Below, in pieces: positions 27,469-36,297 of a DNA stretch of 64,000 nucleotides. The number at the start of each line of letters is the position of its first letter. The stretch's first letter is position 1. A model generated the notes under the pieces. The model worked only from the letters and a program-made list of their open reading frames with translations. It was not told where the DNA came from and did no database searches. The stretch is from Rhodobacter sp. Its GTDB lineage: Bacteria > Pseudomonadota > Alphaproteobacteria > Rhodobacterales > Rhodobacteraceae. Location: assembly GCA_020250125.1 (NCBI GenBank), contig JADCEL010000038.1:1-64000 (forward strand), given 5' to 3'. The translations under genes were made by a program, and so were the position numbers.

Positions 27469-29111
27469 CGCTTGCCTTCAGACCCCGTGCCATCCTGCGT
27501 GCCGGGCCCTGGCTGGCCCTGCTTCTTTTCGCAGTTCTGGCCTTTGTGCCGGGCATCGCCAGCCTGCCTGTCACGGACAGGGACGAGGCACGGTTTGTCC
27601 AGGCCAGCAGGCAGATGGTGGAAAGCGGCGACTTTGTCGACATCCGGTTCCAGGACGAAGCGCGCCACAAGAAGCCTGTCGGCATCTACTGGCTGCAAAG
27701 CGCGGCGGTCCTTGCCTCTGGTCAGGGTCCGGAGGCCGGGCTTTGGGTGTACCGGCTGCCCTCGCTGATCGGGGCGACGCTGGCGGTACTTCTTGTTGCC
27801 GTCGTCGGCACGCCGCTGTTTGGCAGACCGGCGGCGCTGGCGGCAGCGGCGGTCTTTGCCGGCGGGCTGGTGATTGGCGGCGAAGCCCGTATTGCAAAGA
27901 CCGATGCCGCGCTGCTGGCCACGATACTGGCCGCTCAGGCCGTGCTGGTGCGGCTTTACCTTGGCAGGCCGGCCGGCCGGGCGGGACCCCTGGCCTTCTG
28001 GCTGGCCATTGCCGCCGGAACGCTGATCAAGGGTCCCATCGGCCCGATGGTGCCCGCGCTGACAGCGCTGACGCTGTGCCTTCTGGACCGTCGCGCCGGA
28101 TGGCTGCGGCCGCTTCGGGCGCCCGTTCCGGTTCTTGTCGCGCTGCTTGTGACCCTTCCGTGGTTCCTGGCGATCACCCTGCGCAGCAACGGGACCTTCT
28201 GGCTGGGGTCCGTGGCGACCGACCTTCTGCCCAAGATCGCCTCGGGCCAGGAGGGCAAGGGAGCACCGCCGGGAAGCTACCTGGTCGGCCTCTGGTTCAC
28301 CTTCTGGCCGGCAACGCCCCTGCTTGTTCTTTCGCTGCCCGCCATATGGCGGGCGCGCCGCGAGGCGGCAACGCGGTTCTGCCTGGCCTGGGTCATCCCG
28401 GTGTGGCTGCTGTACGAGGCGATCCCGACCAAGCTTATCCACTATACCCTTCCGGTCTTCCCCGCCCTGGCCCTGCTTGCCGCAGGTCATCTGCCGACCG
28501 CCCTTGCCACGGCATCCCGGCCCCTGCGCATCGTGGCGGCGGTTTCGTTTCTTCCCGGCCTTGCGCTTGGCATCGCGATCCTTGGCTATGCCGCAGCAAC
28601 AGAAAACCGCGCCGCCATGTGGCTTGCCGGTGCCGGTCTGGCTGGCGCAGGCCTTGCCGCGACCTTCGCGCTTCGGTCTTTTGCCGCGTCCCGGCCGCTG
28701 GGACTGGCGGCCTTTCTCGGGCTGGCCGGGGTTGTCCTGCACGCCAGTCTGATCCTGGCTGTCGCCCGAATGCCCGTTTTCTGGCCGACCGAAGCGGCAA
28801 TGGCGCTGGCCGCCGAAACCGCCGCCTTGAACGGCTGTGCCCGGCCCCGGATGGCGGGTTTGGGGTATACCGAACCTTCTCTTGTCTGGCGCGGCGGCAG
28901 GGACACCCGGCTTTATTCCGGGCCCGGCACCGCCGGAGCCGGCGTGATCCGGCCCGGTCCCTGCCTTGTCGCCGTCAGCCTGCGCGACGGCGGTTTCACC
29001 CCTGACGCCCTGGCACAGGGCTGCCGCCTTGCCGGCACCGTCGCCGGCTTTGCCATCGGCGCGGGGCGGCAGGTAACGCTCGACATTCTCGACTGTCACG
29101 GTGAACCATGA
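27465..29111 (+). CDS. GT39/ArnT-like membrane glycosyltransferase
   Basis: 548 residues from TTG 27465 (an in-frame TTG at 27396 would add 23). It is a polytopic protein of the dolichyl-phosphate-mannose/ArnT type, transferring a sugar from a polyprenyl-phosphate donor on the periplasmic side. The family motifs are LPVTDRDEARFVQASRQM with the catalytic Asp-Glu in the first periplasmic loop, and HKKPVGIYWLQ. More than ten hydrophobic helices are apparent. The C-terminal ~130 residues form a soluble domain. It is coupled to the GT2 remnant upstream and overlaps the PAP2 gene downstream. If GT2 is dead, the donor sugar must come from elsewhere. Confidence 0.85.
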   Translation: MTLAFRPRAILRAGPWLALLLFAVLAFVPGIASLPVTDRDEARFVQASRQMVESGDFVDIRFQDEARHKKPVGIYWLQSAAVLASGQGPEAGLWVYRLPSLIGATLAVLLVAVVGTPLFGRPAALAAAAVFAGGLVIGGEARIAKTDAALLATILAAQAVLVRLYLGRPAGRAGPLAFWLAIAAGTLIKGPIGPMVPALTALTLCLLDRRAGWLRPLRAPVPVLVALLVTLPWFLAITLRSNGTFWLGSVATDLLPKIASGQEGKGAPPGSYLVGLWFTFWPATPLLVLSLPAIWRARREAATRFCLAWVIPVWLLYEAIPTKLIHYTLPVFPALALLAAGHLPTALATASRPLRIVAAVSFLPGLALGIAILGYAAATENRAAMWLAGAGLAGAGLAATFALRSFAASRPLGLAAFLGLAGVVLHASLILAVARMPVFWPTEAAMALAAETAALNGCARPRMAGLGYTEPSLVWRGGRDTRLYSGPGTAGAGVIRPGPCLVAVSLRDGGFTPDALAQGCRLAGTVAGFAIGAGRQVTLDILDCHGEP

Positions 29112-29965
29112 AAGACCTGCGATCAGCGGAAGATGGGGCAGCCGGCCCCGGTGCCAAAGCGGACACCCGGCCGCAGATCGCGGCGGTCCTTGCCCGGCAG
29201 GACCAAAGCCCGCTTTCGCTTTTGATCTGCTTTGTCTGTGTCCTGTTCCTGGTGGTGATGATCGCCGATGGGCCGGTCCACACCATGGCCAGGTCGCTTG
29301 ATCCGACGCTGAATGCCACGCTGCGCATGGTGACGGAGTTTGGAAATTCGGCCTGGCCCCTTGGCATCGGTCTGGCCCTGCTGGCCCTTGTCGCTGTCGC
29401 CAGACGCCGTGCGCAGGGCAGCGCAGCCGAAGACCTGCAAGCATTCCGCTCCTGCCTGCTGCTTGTGGTCTTGTCGGTCGCGGGCAGCGGCTTTCTGGCA
29501 AGCCTTTCCAAGAACATGATCGGCCGCATGCGGCCATCGACGGTGCCCGACCCGAATGTTCTGGAATTCTCGGTCTTGGCGTTCCGTGCCGGCTGGGCTT
29601 CCTTCCCGTCAGGACATGCCACAACGGCGGCGGCCTGTGCCGTTGCACTGGCAATCTGCGCCCCGAGACTGTCCTGGGCCTGGCTGTCCATCGGCTTTGT
29701 TGCGGCAGTGTCGCGGGCCTTGCTGGGTGTCCACTGGCTCAGCGATTGTCTGGCGGGTCTGGCGCTGGGCACGGCGTTCTGCCTGCTGCTGCGACGACAT
29801 ATGGCTGGCCGGGGTCACCGGTTCGTGCTTGATCGAAGGGTGCTTTTCCCGGCCGTCGCCTTGACCGCGCAAGCACTGTCCGGTGCCGTGTCGGGCCTTG
29901 GCCGATCGGTTTGCACAGGCTTCTTGCGGCTTTGGCGAAAATTCGCGTCAGGGCGCAGGACGTAA
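29108..29965 (+). CDS. PAP2-family membrane phosphatase
   Basis: 285 residues with about six helices and the three phosphatase signatures: KNMIGRMRP (K-x6-RP), FPSGHATTAA and SRALLGVHWLSDCLAG (SR-x5-H-x3-D). PAP2 enzymes of this size dephosphorylate undecaprenyl pyrophosphate or lipid A, or recycle polyprenyl phosphate. ATG 29108 overlaps the GT39 stop, supporting a shared role in lipid-linked sugar transfer. Confidence 0.9.
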   Translation: MKDLRSAEDGAAGPGAKADTRPQIAAVLARQDQSPLSLLICFVCVLFLVVMIADGPVHTMARSLDPTLNATLRMVTEFGNSAWPLGIGLALLALVAVARRRAQGSAAEDLQAFRSCLLLVVLSVAGSGFLASLSKNMIGRMRPSTVPDPNVLEFSVLAFRAGWASFPSGHATTAAACAVALAICAPRLSWAWLSIGFVAAVSRALLGVHWLSDCLAGLALGTAFCLLLRRHMAGRGHRFVLDRRVLFPAVALTAQALSGAVSGLGRSVCTGFLRLWRKFASGRRT

Positions 29966-30416
29966 AGGGACTACCCACAACAGAGTACAGCCCTGGCCCT
30001 GCAGGCCGGACGATTGGCTGTCCCGCCGGGCGAGGCCGGGATGCCATGGCAGTGGCGGAAACCTGATAAAGGCGTAATCCCGGCGTGAACATCCGCCCCT
30101 GCAGCCTGCGGTGGCAGGGGGGCAGGGGGGGCAGATCACCCAGAAGCGGACGATCCGGAACCGCAGGCCGTCGCCCCGCCAGACCTGGCCGGGTTCGGAT
30201 CCCGGAAAACGCGGTTCCTTCACCGCAGAGAACCGGGGGCCTTGCAGCACGGGCCGTCATCGCCATGATCGGGCAACGGCATGGAACTGATGCCATTGAC
30301 AACTCTGGAAGCCTGCACTAGCAAAAAATGGAACGTTCCACATGCGCCAGGCAGCAAAGCTTCACGACAGGACAGGGCGTGTCCGTTGCGGCGCATTTCA
30401 ATCCGGGGGAGGCGAC
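29966..30416. other. Intergenic region carrying a LacI-type operator
   Basis: 451 bp with no recognisable coding sequence. The only clear element is the palindrome at 30329-30340 (listed separately). A purine-rich ribosome site (GGGGGAGG, about 30405-30412) precedes the next gene. Confidence 0.5.
30329..30340. promoter_or_regulatory. LacI-type operator TGGAACGTTCCA
   Basis: Perfect 12-bp palindrome with central CG, typical of LacI/GalR-family operators, 77 bp before the Gfo/Idh start codon. It differs by one base from each of the two sites upstream of the minus-strand operon (48605-48616 and 48626-48637). The probable ligand is the LacI protein encoded at 34739-35767. Confidence 0.75.
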
Positions 30417-31577
30417 ATGGCGGATGTCAGGGGGGCAGGTCCCGGTGCGTCGGGTTGGATGGGCAAGATGCACACCATGGCCTGTCAGACCTTTCCGCAT
30501 GTCATGGGCACCGCAGGTGGCATTGCCAAAGCCGTGGCTCTGGTCGCGGACAATCCAAAGGCCGCAGCCGATCCGGCCATTCGTGCGTCCGGGGCAAGAC
30601 GCCTGACATCGCGGCGCGATGCCGTTCAGGACCCCGAGGGTGATCTGACCGACATCTGTCTGCCTGACAGCCCGCATCACAAGGTGGCGAAGGCGGCCCT
30701 TCTGGCAGGCAGACATGTCTGTTGCGAAAAGCCTGTGGCCGGTACGGTGGCGCAGGCGCGCGATCTTGCCGGTATCGCGGCGGCAAAGGGCCTTGTCACC
30801 CGGGTCGGCCATGCTGTTCCGCGCAACCCGGTGGATGATCCGGCGCGGGACATCATCGCAAACGGCGGGATGGACGAAATCAGGCTGTTCATGCCCTGCC
30901 AGCATGGCGACACCGATGGCGATCCGCTGGCCCGCTGTCTGTGGCGTGCCGGTGGAAAGCCTGCGCCAAGCGGTATCGCGGGGGATGCCGGAACGCCTGT
31001 GTTCGGCTTCATTGATCTTCCGGTGGGTCGGGTCAGCGAGACGAACGCCGACACCTGCATCGTCACGCCACGCCGCCCGGTGATGTCCGGCCTTTCCTGT
31101 GAAAAGCAGGCGGCGTTGTCCGGGACTGAAACCCGGCTGGATGTGACCAACCCCGGCGGGGCCAGTATCCTGTGCGGATTTGCCAATGCTGCGCGCGGGC
31201 TGATCGATTTCAGCCGCATTGCGACAGGGCGCAGGTTCCTGCGGACGTGCGGGGTTTGCGGCACAGGCGGCAGCCTGTCCCGCACAGATGACAAGGGGAA
31301 CCGCCTGCGCCTTTGCACCAATGATGCGAACGGCCGCCGGGGCTTGCGCGGGAGTGACGCAACCCGCCGGAACGACATCGCCCGCAGGTTCCGGCCGGTG
31401 CCGGGTTTCGCGCCGGGCCGCAGTGACGGCAGGATCATCGGGGCGGCCGAAGTCATCCGGTCGATCACCACCGGGCAGCCGATGTGGCCCGGATTCGGGT
31501 CCGGCCACCCTATCTGCCGGATCGCTGACGCCTGCATGGACCCCTCGCGTCCTGGTCGCCGGGTATCGATCACCTGA
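30417..31577 (+). CDS. Gfo/Idh/MocA-family oxidoreductase, apparently decaying
   Basis: 386 residues. Family landmarks are readable: GWMGKMHTMACQTFPHVMGT, DICLPDSPHHKVAKAALLAGRHVCCEKPVAGT, RVGHAVPRNP and AAEVIRSITTGQPMWPGF. Key positions are degraded. The usual N-terminal GxGxxG is replaced by a GAGPGASG run without a proper Rossmann start; GDxGSH has become GDAGTP; and several usual Tyr/Glu/Asp positions read Cys/Gly. The frame is intact. It may be an early pseudogene or a divergent paralogue of the intact Gfo/Idh at 47571-48575. The start ATG 30417 has a strong GGGGGAGG; it is first in the plus operon behind the LacI operator. Confidence 0.6.
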   Translation: MADVRGAGPGASGWMGKMHTMACQTFPHVMGTAGGIAKAVALVADNPKAAADPAIRASGARRLTSRRDAVQDPEGDLTDICLPDSPHHKVAKAALLAGRHVCCEKPVAGTVAQARDLAGIAAAKGLVTRVGHAVPRNPVDDPARDIIANGGMDEIRLFMPCQHGDTDGDPLARCLWRAGGKPAPSGIAGDAGTPVFGFIDLPVGRVSETNADTCIVTPRRPVMSGLSCEKQAALSGTETRLDVTNPGGASILCGFANAARGLIDFSRIATGRRFLRTCGVCGTGGSLSRTDDKGNRLRLCTNDANGRRGLRGSDATRRNDIARRFRPVPGFAPGRSDGRIIGAAEVIRSITTGQPMWPGFGSGHPICRIADACMDPSRPGRRVSIT

Positions 31578-31595
31578 CCCCGAAGGAGACATTCC

Positions 31596-33692
31596 GTGGC
31601 CCAGACCATTGCGCAGGAGATCCTGGACGCGCTGACGGATATCGACATGCCCCGCCTTGGGGCAGAACCCGAGATTGCATCGATCATCGATGTGCGGGGC
31701 CACCGCGTGCCTGTTCATGCCTGCGGTGTGGTGATCGTGGGCAGCGGTGCCGCCGGGTTGCGGGCGGCAGTTGAACTGAAGCGGCGTGGCTGCGATGTGG
31801 CGGTGATCAGTCAAAGCGCATGGGGGGGAACGTCTGCCTGTTCGGGGTCCGACAAGCAAACCCTGCACACCGCCAACACTGCGGACCGGGGCGACAATTT
31901 CAGGGAGATGGCCCGCGCGATCCGGGCAGGCGGGGCGATGGACGAAGACATGGCCTATATCGAGGCCGTGGGATCGGTGCGGGCGATGGCGTCGCTTCAG
32001 TTCCTTGGTCTGCCCCTGCCGCAGGACAGTTTCGGGGGCACGCTGCGCTACCGCACCGACCATGACGAGGCCGGCCGCGCGACAAGCTGCGGGCCGCGCA
32101 CATCCCGGCTGATGGTCAAGGTGCTGGCGACCGAGGCGATCAGGCTGGGCATTGATTTCTTCAACCAGACAACCGGGGTGCGCATCCTGGTCCAGGGGCA
32201 GGGCGACAGCAGGGCAGTTTCGGGAATCCTTGCTGTGCGGCCCAGGTCGCAGGCACCGGACAACCCCTATGGGCTGACGCTGTTTCACGCCCCGGCGCTG
32301 GTGATTGCAGCGGGCGGACCGGGCGAGCTTTACCGCGATTCCGTGTTCCCGAACGGCTGCTTCGGCTGTCTGGGTCTGGCCCTTGAGGCGGGCGTCGATC
32401 TGGTCAATCTGACCGAAAGCCAGTTCGGCATCGGCACCCGGCGCGAAGGCTTTCCGTGGAACCTGTCGGGCACCTATGTGCAGGCGATGCCTTATGTCTA
32501 TTCGGTCGATGACCGGGGGACCGAGCACAATTTTCTGGCCGGGTATTACCGCACCACGCAGGAACTGGTCTCGAACGTGTTCCGCAAGGGCTATCAATGG
32601 CCCTTTCATGCCACCAGGATGCTGGACTTCGGATCAAGCCTTGTCGATCTGGCGATCACCCGTGAAAATCAGGCCGGGCGCCGGGTGTTCATGGATTTCA
32701 ACCGCAATCCAGCACCCGTGCCCGGCGATCTGCCCTTCAGCCTTGACCGGCTGGACGCGGACGTTGCCGCCTATCTGGGCAAGGCGGGTGCGCGACAGCG
32801 GCTGCCGATCGGCCGGCTGCAACATATGAACCCGCTCTCTGTTGAGCTTTACCTGCGCTACAAGGTTGATATCCGGCGCGACCCGCTGGAATTTGCCGTC
32901 AACAACCAGCACATGAACGGCGGGATTGCGGTTGATACCTGGGGGCGCAGCAGTTTGCCCGGCCTTTATGCCATAGGCGAGGCCGCAGGGACGCACGGGG
33001 TCACGCGCCCGGGGGGGGCCGCGCTGAACGCTGGGCAGGTTCTGGGAACCCGCGTGGCCGAACATATCGCGGCGGGCGGGCGGGCCCGGACCGCGCCTGA
33101 CGGGCCTGTCGGCCTGCCGCTGGAACAGGCCGTGGGCCAGATCGAACGGGTCCTGCGGGCTGGCAGCGCGCTGAACATGCGCGCCATCCGGGACGAGGTG
33201 CAGGCCCGGATGAGCGATCACGCCGGCATTCTGTGTACGCCGCAAGGTGTCGCCACCGCCCTGCAGGCGGCAGGCAAGCTGAACCGGGCGATCCGCGACA
33301 CTGGCATTTCCTTCCTGCGCGGCGGCGAGATTGCGAGGGTCCTGCAATGGCAGCAGATGGCGCTGGTCTCGGAGGCGGTGCTGGCGGCCTTGCACCACTA
33401 CATCGACCAGGGCGGCGGCAGTCGGGGTGCGCGGGCAATATGTGATCCGGCGGGCGAGGCTGCGCCGATGGCCAGGTCCGGCCCCCTGTACGACGTGCGC
33501 TTTCGCAAAGAACGCCTTGCGGATCGGGCCGGGCAGATCCTGGTGCGGCTGGTGGACGGGCAGTTCCGGATCACCACCCGCCCGAACCGAAGCCTTGATG
33601 AAACCGCAAAGCAGTTTTTCGAACGCGACTGGCCGGCCTGGCTGACCGGCGCGGTGTTTGATCTGGACCGCAGGGCGGTGCCCGATGCCTGA
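31596..33692 (+). CDS. FAD-dependent oxidoreductase, fumarate reductase/SdhA-like
   Basis: 698 residues. The FAD-binding Rossmann motif is VVIVGSGAAGLRAAVEL (about 45-61). The C-terminal GLYAIGEAAGTHGVTRPGGAALNAGQVLG is the second FAD-contact block of the succinate dehydrogenase/fumarate reductase/L-aspartate oxidase family. The domain between, and the C-terminal helical region, fit a 2-electron dehydrogenase acting on an acid or ring ketone. The substrate is unknown, and no iron-sulfur or membrane partner is encoded nearby. The start is GTG 31596 after GAAGGAG. It overlaps the kinase gene by eight bases. Confidence 0.8.
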   Translation: MAQTIAQEILDALTDIDMPRLGAEPEIASIIDVRGHRVPVHACGVVIVGSGAAGLRAAVELKRRGCDVAVISQSAWGGTSACSGSDKQTLHTANTADRGDNFREMARAIRAGGAMDEDMAYIEAVGSVRAMASLQFLGLPLPQDSFGGTLRYRTDHDEAGRATSCGPRTSRLMVKVLATEAIRLGIDFFNQTTGVRILVQGQGDSRAVSGILAVRPRSQAPDNPYGLTLFHAPALVIAAGGPGELYRDSVFPNGCFGCLGLALEAGVDLVNLTESQFGIGTRREGFPWNLSGTYVQAMPYVYSVDDRGTEHNFLAGYYRTTQELVSNVFRKGYQWPFHATRMLDFGSSLVDLAITRENQAGRRVFMDFNRNPAPVPGDLPFSLDRLDADVAAYLGKAGARQRLPIGRLQHMNPLSVELYLRYKVDIRRDPLEFAVNNQHMNGGIAVDTWGRSSLPGLYAIGEAAGTHGVTRPGGAALNAGQVLGTRVAEHIAAGGRARTAPDGPVGLPLEQAVGQIERVLRAGSALNMRAIRDEVQARMSDHAGILCTPQGVATALQAAGKLNRAIRDTGISFLRGGEIARVLQWQQMALVSEAVLAALHHYIDQGGGSRGARAICDPAGEAAPMARSGPLYDVRFRKERLADRAGQILVRLVDGQFRITTRPNRSLDETAKQFFERDWPAWLTGAVFDLDRRAVPDA

Positions 33693-34614
33693 CCCTGATG
33701 TGATGACCGTGATCGCCGTGGGAGAGGCGATGGTCGAATTGGCCCCCGTTGGCAAGGGGCACTACCGGCGGGGCTTTGCGGGCGATACCTTCAACACCGC
33801 CTGGCATATGGCGCAGCTTCTGAAGGGGCGCGCAAAGGTCGGTTTTGTCACGCGGGTCGGCACAGACGGGATTTCCAATGCTTTCGTGGCGGAAGTGATG
33901 GCGGACGGCCTGGATGCTTCGGCAATCGGGCGCGACCCCTTGCGCAACATGGGGCTGTATCTGATCGAGTTGAACGGGGCCGAGCGCAGCTTTCATTACT
34001 GGCGTGACACCTCGGCGGCGCGCGGTTTGGCATCGGACGCTGACACCCTGGCAAGGGCCTTTGCCGGGGCGGGGCTGATCCATCTGTCGGGCATCACCCT
34101 GGCGATCCTGCCGCCGGATGACCGCGAAACCCTGTTCGCCGCGCTGGTACGGGCAAGGGCACGCGGGGCGAAGGTTTCGTTCGACCCGAACTTCCGCCCC
34201 AGGCTGTGGTCGTCGATGGAAGAGGTGCGGCAGACCATTCTGCGGGTCCTGTCCTTCACCGACATCGCCCTGCCCAGCTTTGACGACGAAGCTGCGGTCT
34301 GGGGCGACGCGACCCCCCGCGCGACACTGGTGCGCCTTGCCTCTGCCGGTGTCGCCGAAGTTGCGGTCAAGGATGGGGCGGGGCCGGTATCGGTGCTGTC
34401 AGATGGCAGGATCAGGGTCCTGCCAACTGCCAGGGTCCGGGACATCCGCGATACCACCGGGGCCGGAGACGGATTCAACGCAGGCTATCTGTCGGCCCGC
34501 CTGCTGAGGCAGACGCCCGACATGGCCGTCACCGCCGGACAGGGATTTTCCGCTGAGGTGATCCGCCACTTTGGCGCGCGTCTGCCCAAAGCCTTTGTCG
34601 CGCCGCTGACATGA
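33685..34614 (+). CDS. PfkB-family sugar kinase, 2-keto-3-deoxygluconate kinase-like
   Basis: 309 residues. VIAVGEAMVEL opens the ribokinase fold, GFAGDTFNTAWHMAQ binds sugar, and DTTGAGDGFNAGYL near the C-terminus is the PfkB signature with the catalytic Asp. The pattern matches KdgK-like kinases that phosphorylate 2-keto-3-deoxy sugar acids. No KDPG aldolase or sugar-acid dehydratase is encoded in the window, so the assignment to KDG is tentative. The start could also be ATG 33703. It is the last gene of the plus operon, convergent with the LacI gene. Confidence 0.8.
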   Translation: MPDPDVMTVIAVGEAMVELAPVGKGHYRRGFAGDTFNTAWHMAQLLKGRAKVGFVTRVGTDGISNAFVAEVMADGLDASAIGRDPLRNMGLYLIELNGAERSFHYWRDTSAARGLASDADTLARAFAGAGLIHLSGITLAILPPDDRETLFAALVRARARGAKVSFDPNFRPRLWSSMEEVRQTILRVLSFTDIALPSFDDEAAVWGDATPRATLVRLASAGVAEVAVKDGAGPVSVLSDGRIRVLPTARVRDIRDTTGAGDGFNAGYLSARLLRQTPDMAVTAGQGFSAEVIRHFGARLPKAFVAPLT

Positions 34615-34738
34615 GGCCGCCCAACCGCCCCGAAGCGGGCGGGCCAGGTTGGCCGCGCGGGCGGCAATGCCGCGGATCATCCCCGGTTTTCGCCCGCGAT
34701 GGCAGCGACCGGACCGAACCTGGTTCCGCAGATGCCCT

Positions 34739-35767
34739 TCAGCCCTGTCCGCTTGACTGGCGAATGGACAGACTGACTGCGGTCCGGGTCTCGGGCGGGG
34801 GGGCGATGTGGTTTTCCAGCCAATCCACAATCGTCTGGGCGGCTTGCACCCCGATCCCCGCAATGTCGCAGCGCACGGACGACAGGGAGGGATAAGCCTG
34901 GGCAACCTCTTCGATGTCGTCAAAGCCCATGATCAGGAAATCCCTGCCGACGCGCCAGCCAACCTCGTGGCAGCCCGAAACCATGCCCAGGGCGACAAGG
35001 TCATTGAAACACACCGCAGCGTCCACGCCTGCGCTGCCGGAAAACAACTGGCGCGCGGCGCTGCGGCCGAACTCGCGGCTGGCCTTGCCGGTCATGATGA
35101 TTGGCTCCAGCCCCATGTGCGCGAGCACACCCAGATAGCCCGCCTTGCGTTCCTCGGTCACGGCCCGGCCTTCAAGCCCCCCGACAAAGGCGATGCGGCG
35201 CGCCCCGGCGGCTATGAGATGCTGCGTCGCCTCGCGGCTGCCCGTCAGATAGTCGGGCGCAATCAACGGGAACCGGTCCAGCCGCTCATCGACGCGGCGC
35301 AGCATCTGCATGGTGGGAATGCCGCCGCGCGCTATGGCATCAAAGGTTGCGGCGGTTTCGCCATAAGCCGGGCAGATGATCAGCGCCGACACGCCATGTT
35401 CAATCATCGAACCCACGACCTGGTCCTGCAACTGCGGGCTTTCATCGGTGTTGGCGATAACCGTCGAATAGCCGCGCTCCGCCAGCGCCATTTGCAGGGA
35501 CGTGGCGAATTCGGTGAAGAACGGGTTGCGCAGATCGTTGATCACAAGGCCGATAAGCCCGGCATTCGACATTCGCATGTTGGCGGCGGCGCGATTGTAG
35601 ACATAGCCGATTTCGGCCATCGCCTTGCGCACCAGGGCGCGGGTTTCCTCGCGCACCGCAGGGCTGTTCTGCAGCACAAGGCTGACCGTCGATTTCGAGA
35701 TGCCTGCGCGCTTTGCCACGTCGATGATGGTCGGTCGGCGGTTGATGTTCATCTGGTCTCGATCCAT
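34739..35767 (-). CDS. LacI-family transcriptional repressor
   Basis: 342 residues. The helix-turn-helix TIIDVAKRAGISKSTVSLVLQ is at about 13-33, followed by the hinge GYVYNRAAANMRMSNAG and a periplasmic-binding-protein-like sensor domain (VINDLRNPFFTEFATSLQ, AVCFNDLVALGMV, GFDDIEEVAQAYPSLSSV). The gene lies where the plus (30.4-34.6 kb) and minus (36.0-48.6 kb) catabolic operons converge. Matching palindromes occur before the first gene of each, so it probably represses both and responds to the transported substrate. The start may be ATG 35767 or 35752; neither has a strong ribosome site. Confidence 0.9.
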   Translation of the reverse strand: MDRDQMNINRRPTIIDVAKRAGISKSTVSLVLQNSPAVREETRALVRKAMAEIGYVYNRAAANMRMSNAGLIGLVINDLRNPFFTEFATSLQMALAERGYSTVIANTDESPQLQDQVVGSMIEHGVSALIICPAYGETAATFDAIARGGIPTMQMLRRVDERLDRFPLIAPDYLTGSREATQHLIAAGARRIAFVGGLEGRAVTEERKAGYLGVLAHMGLEPIIMTGKASREFGRSAARQLFSGSAGVDAAVCFNDLVALGMVSGCHEVGWRVGRDFLIMGFDDIEEVAQAYPSLSSVRCDIAGIGVQAAQTIVDWLENHIAPPPETRTAVSLSIRQSSGQG

Positions 35768-35982
35768 CGCATTGCTTGCAGAAACCCGTGTCGCCTGATG
35801 CGCAAAGACGACGGGGCGCAGGGGTGGCCTTCAAACGCCAAAGTCCTGCCGCTGCCCGGCAAGCGGAAACGGACGGCGTGGACAGGCTGCGTTTCGCCCA
35901 GGGTGCCAGACCGCGCGGGGCCTGCGGAAAAGTGTCCGGCCTTCCGGCAAGCGGTCCATGCGGGGGGCACGTGTCAGCACCC

Positions 35983-36297
35983 TCAGGCCGATGCGGCAAG
36001 ATCAAAGCACAGGATGCCGTCCTTGCCCCCCGTCGCGGCTGCCGTCAGTTTGGCCCCCAGAACCTGATGTTCGGGGTGATCCTGGTAGGCCTGCAGGGCT
36101 GCCCAACCGGTGAACTCCACCACAAAGCCGTGCATGTAGCCGCGCTCCATCTGCTCGGGGCTTTCGCTTTTGCCCGAGACGACCGACAGAAGGCCTGCAA
36201 CCTTGCCCTTGATCTGATGAAGTTCGGCAAACAAGGCGGCGATGTCCCGGTCGGAAAGTCCGGGCTGAAAGCGGATCAAGACAATGTGACGGATCAT
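35983..36297 (-). CDS. Dabb (stress-responsive A/B barrel) domain protein
   Basis: 104 residues beginning MIRHIVLIRFQPGLSDRDI. This is a ferredoxin-like dimeric barrel with the conserved start HIVLxRF and HGFVVEFTGWAALQAYQDHPEH. Dabb proteins are small and often sit in catabolic operons; some act as cyclases or isomerases, but no reaction can be assigned here. ATG overlaps the GMC oxidoreductase stop (ATGA), making it the last gene of the long minus operon. The 215 bp to the LacI start (35768-35982) contain no gene. Confidence 0.85.
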   Translation of the reverse strand: MIRHIVLIRFQPGLSDRDIAALFAELHQIKGKVAGLLSVVSGKSESPEQMERGYMHGFVVEFTGWAALQAYQDHPEHQVLGAKLTAAATGGKDGILCFDLAASA

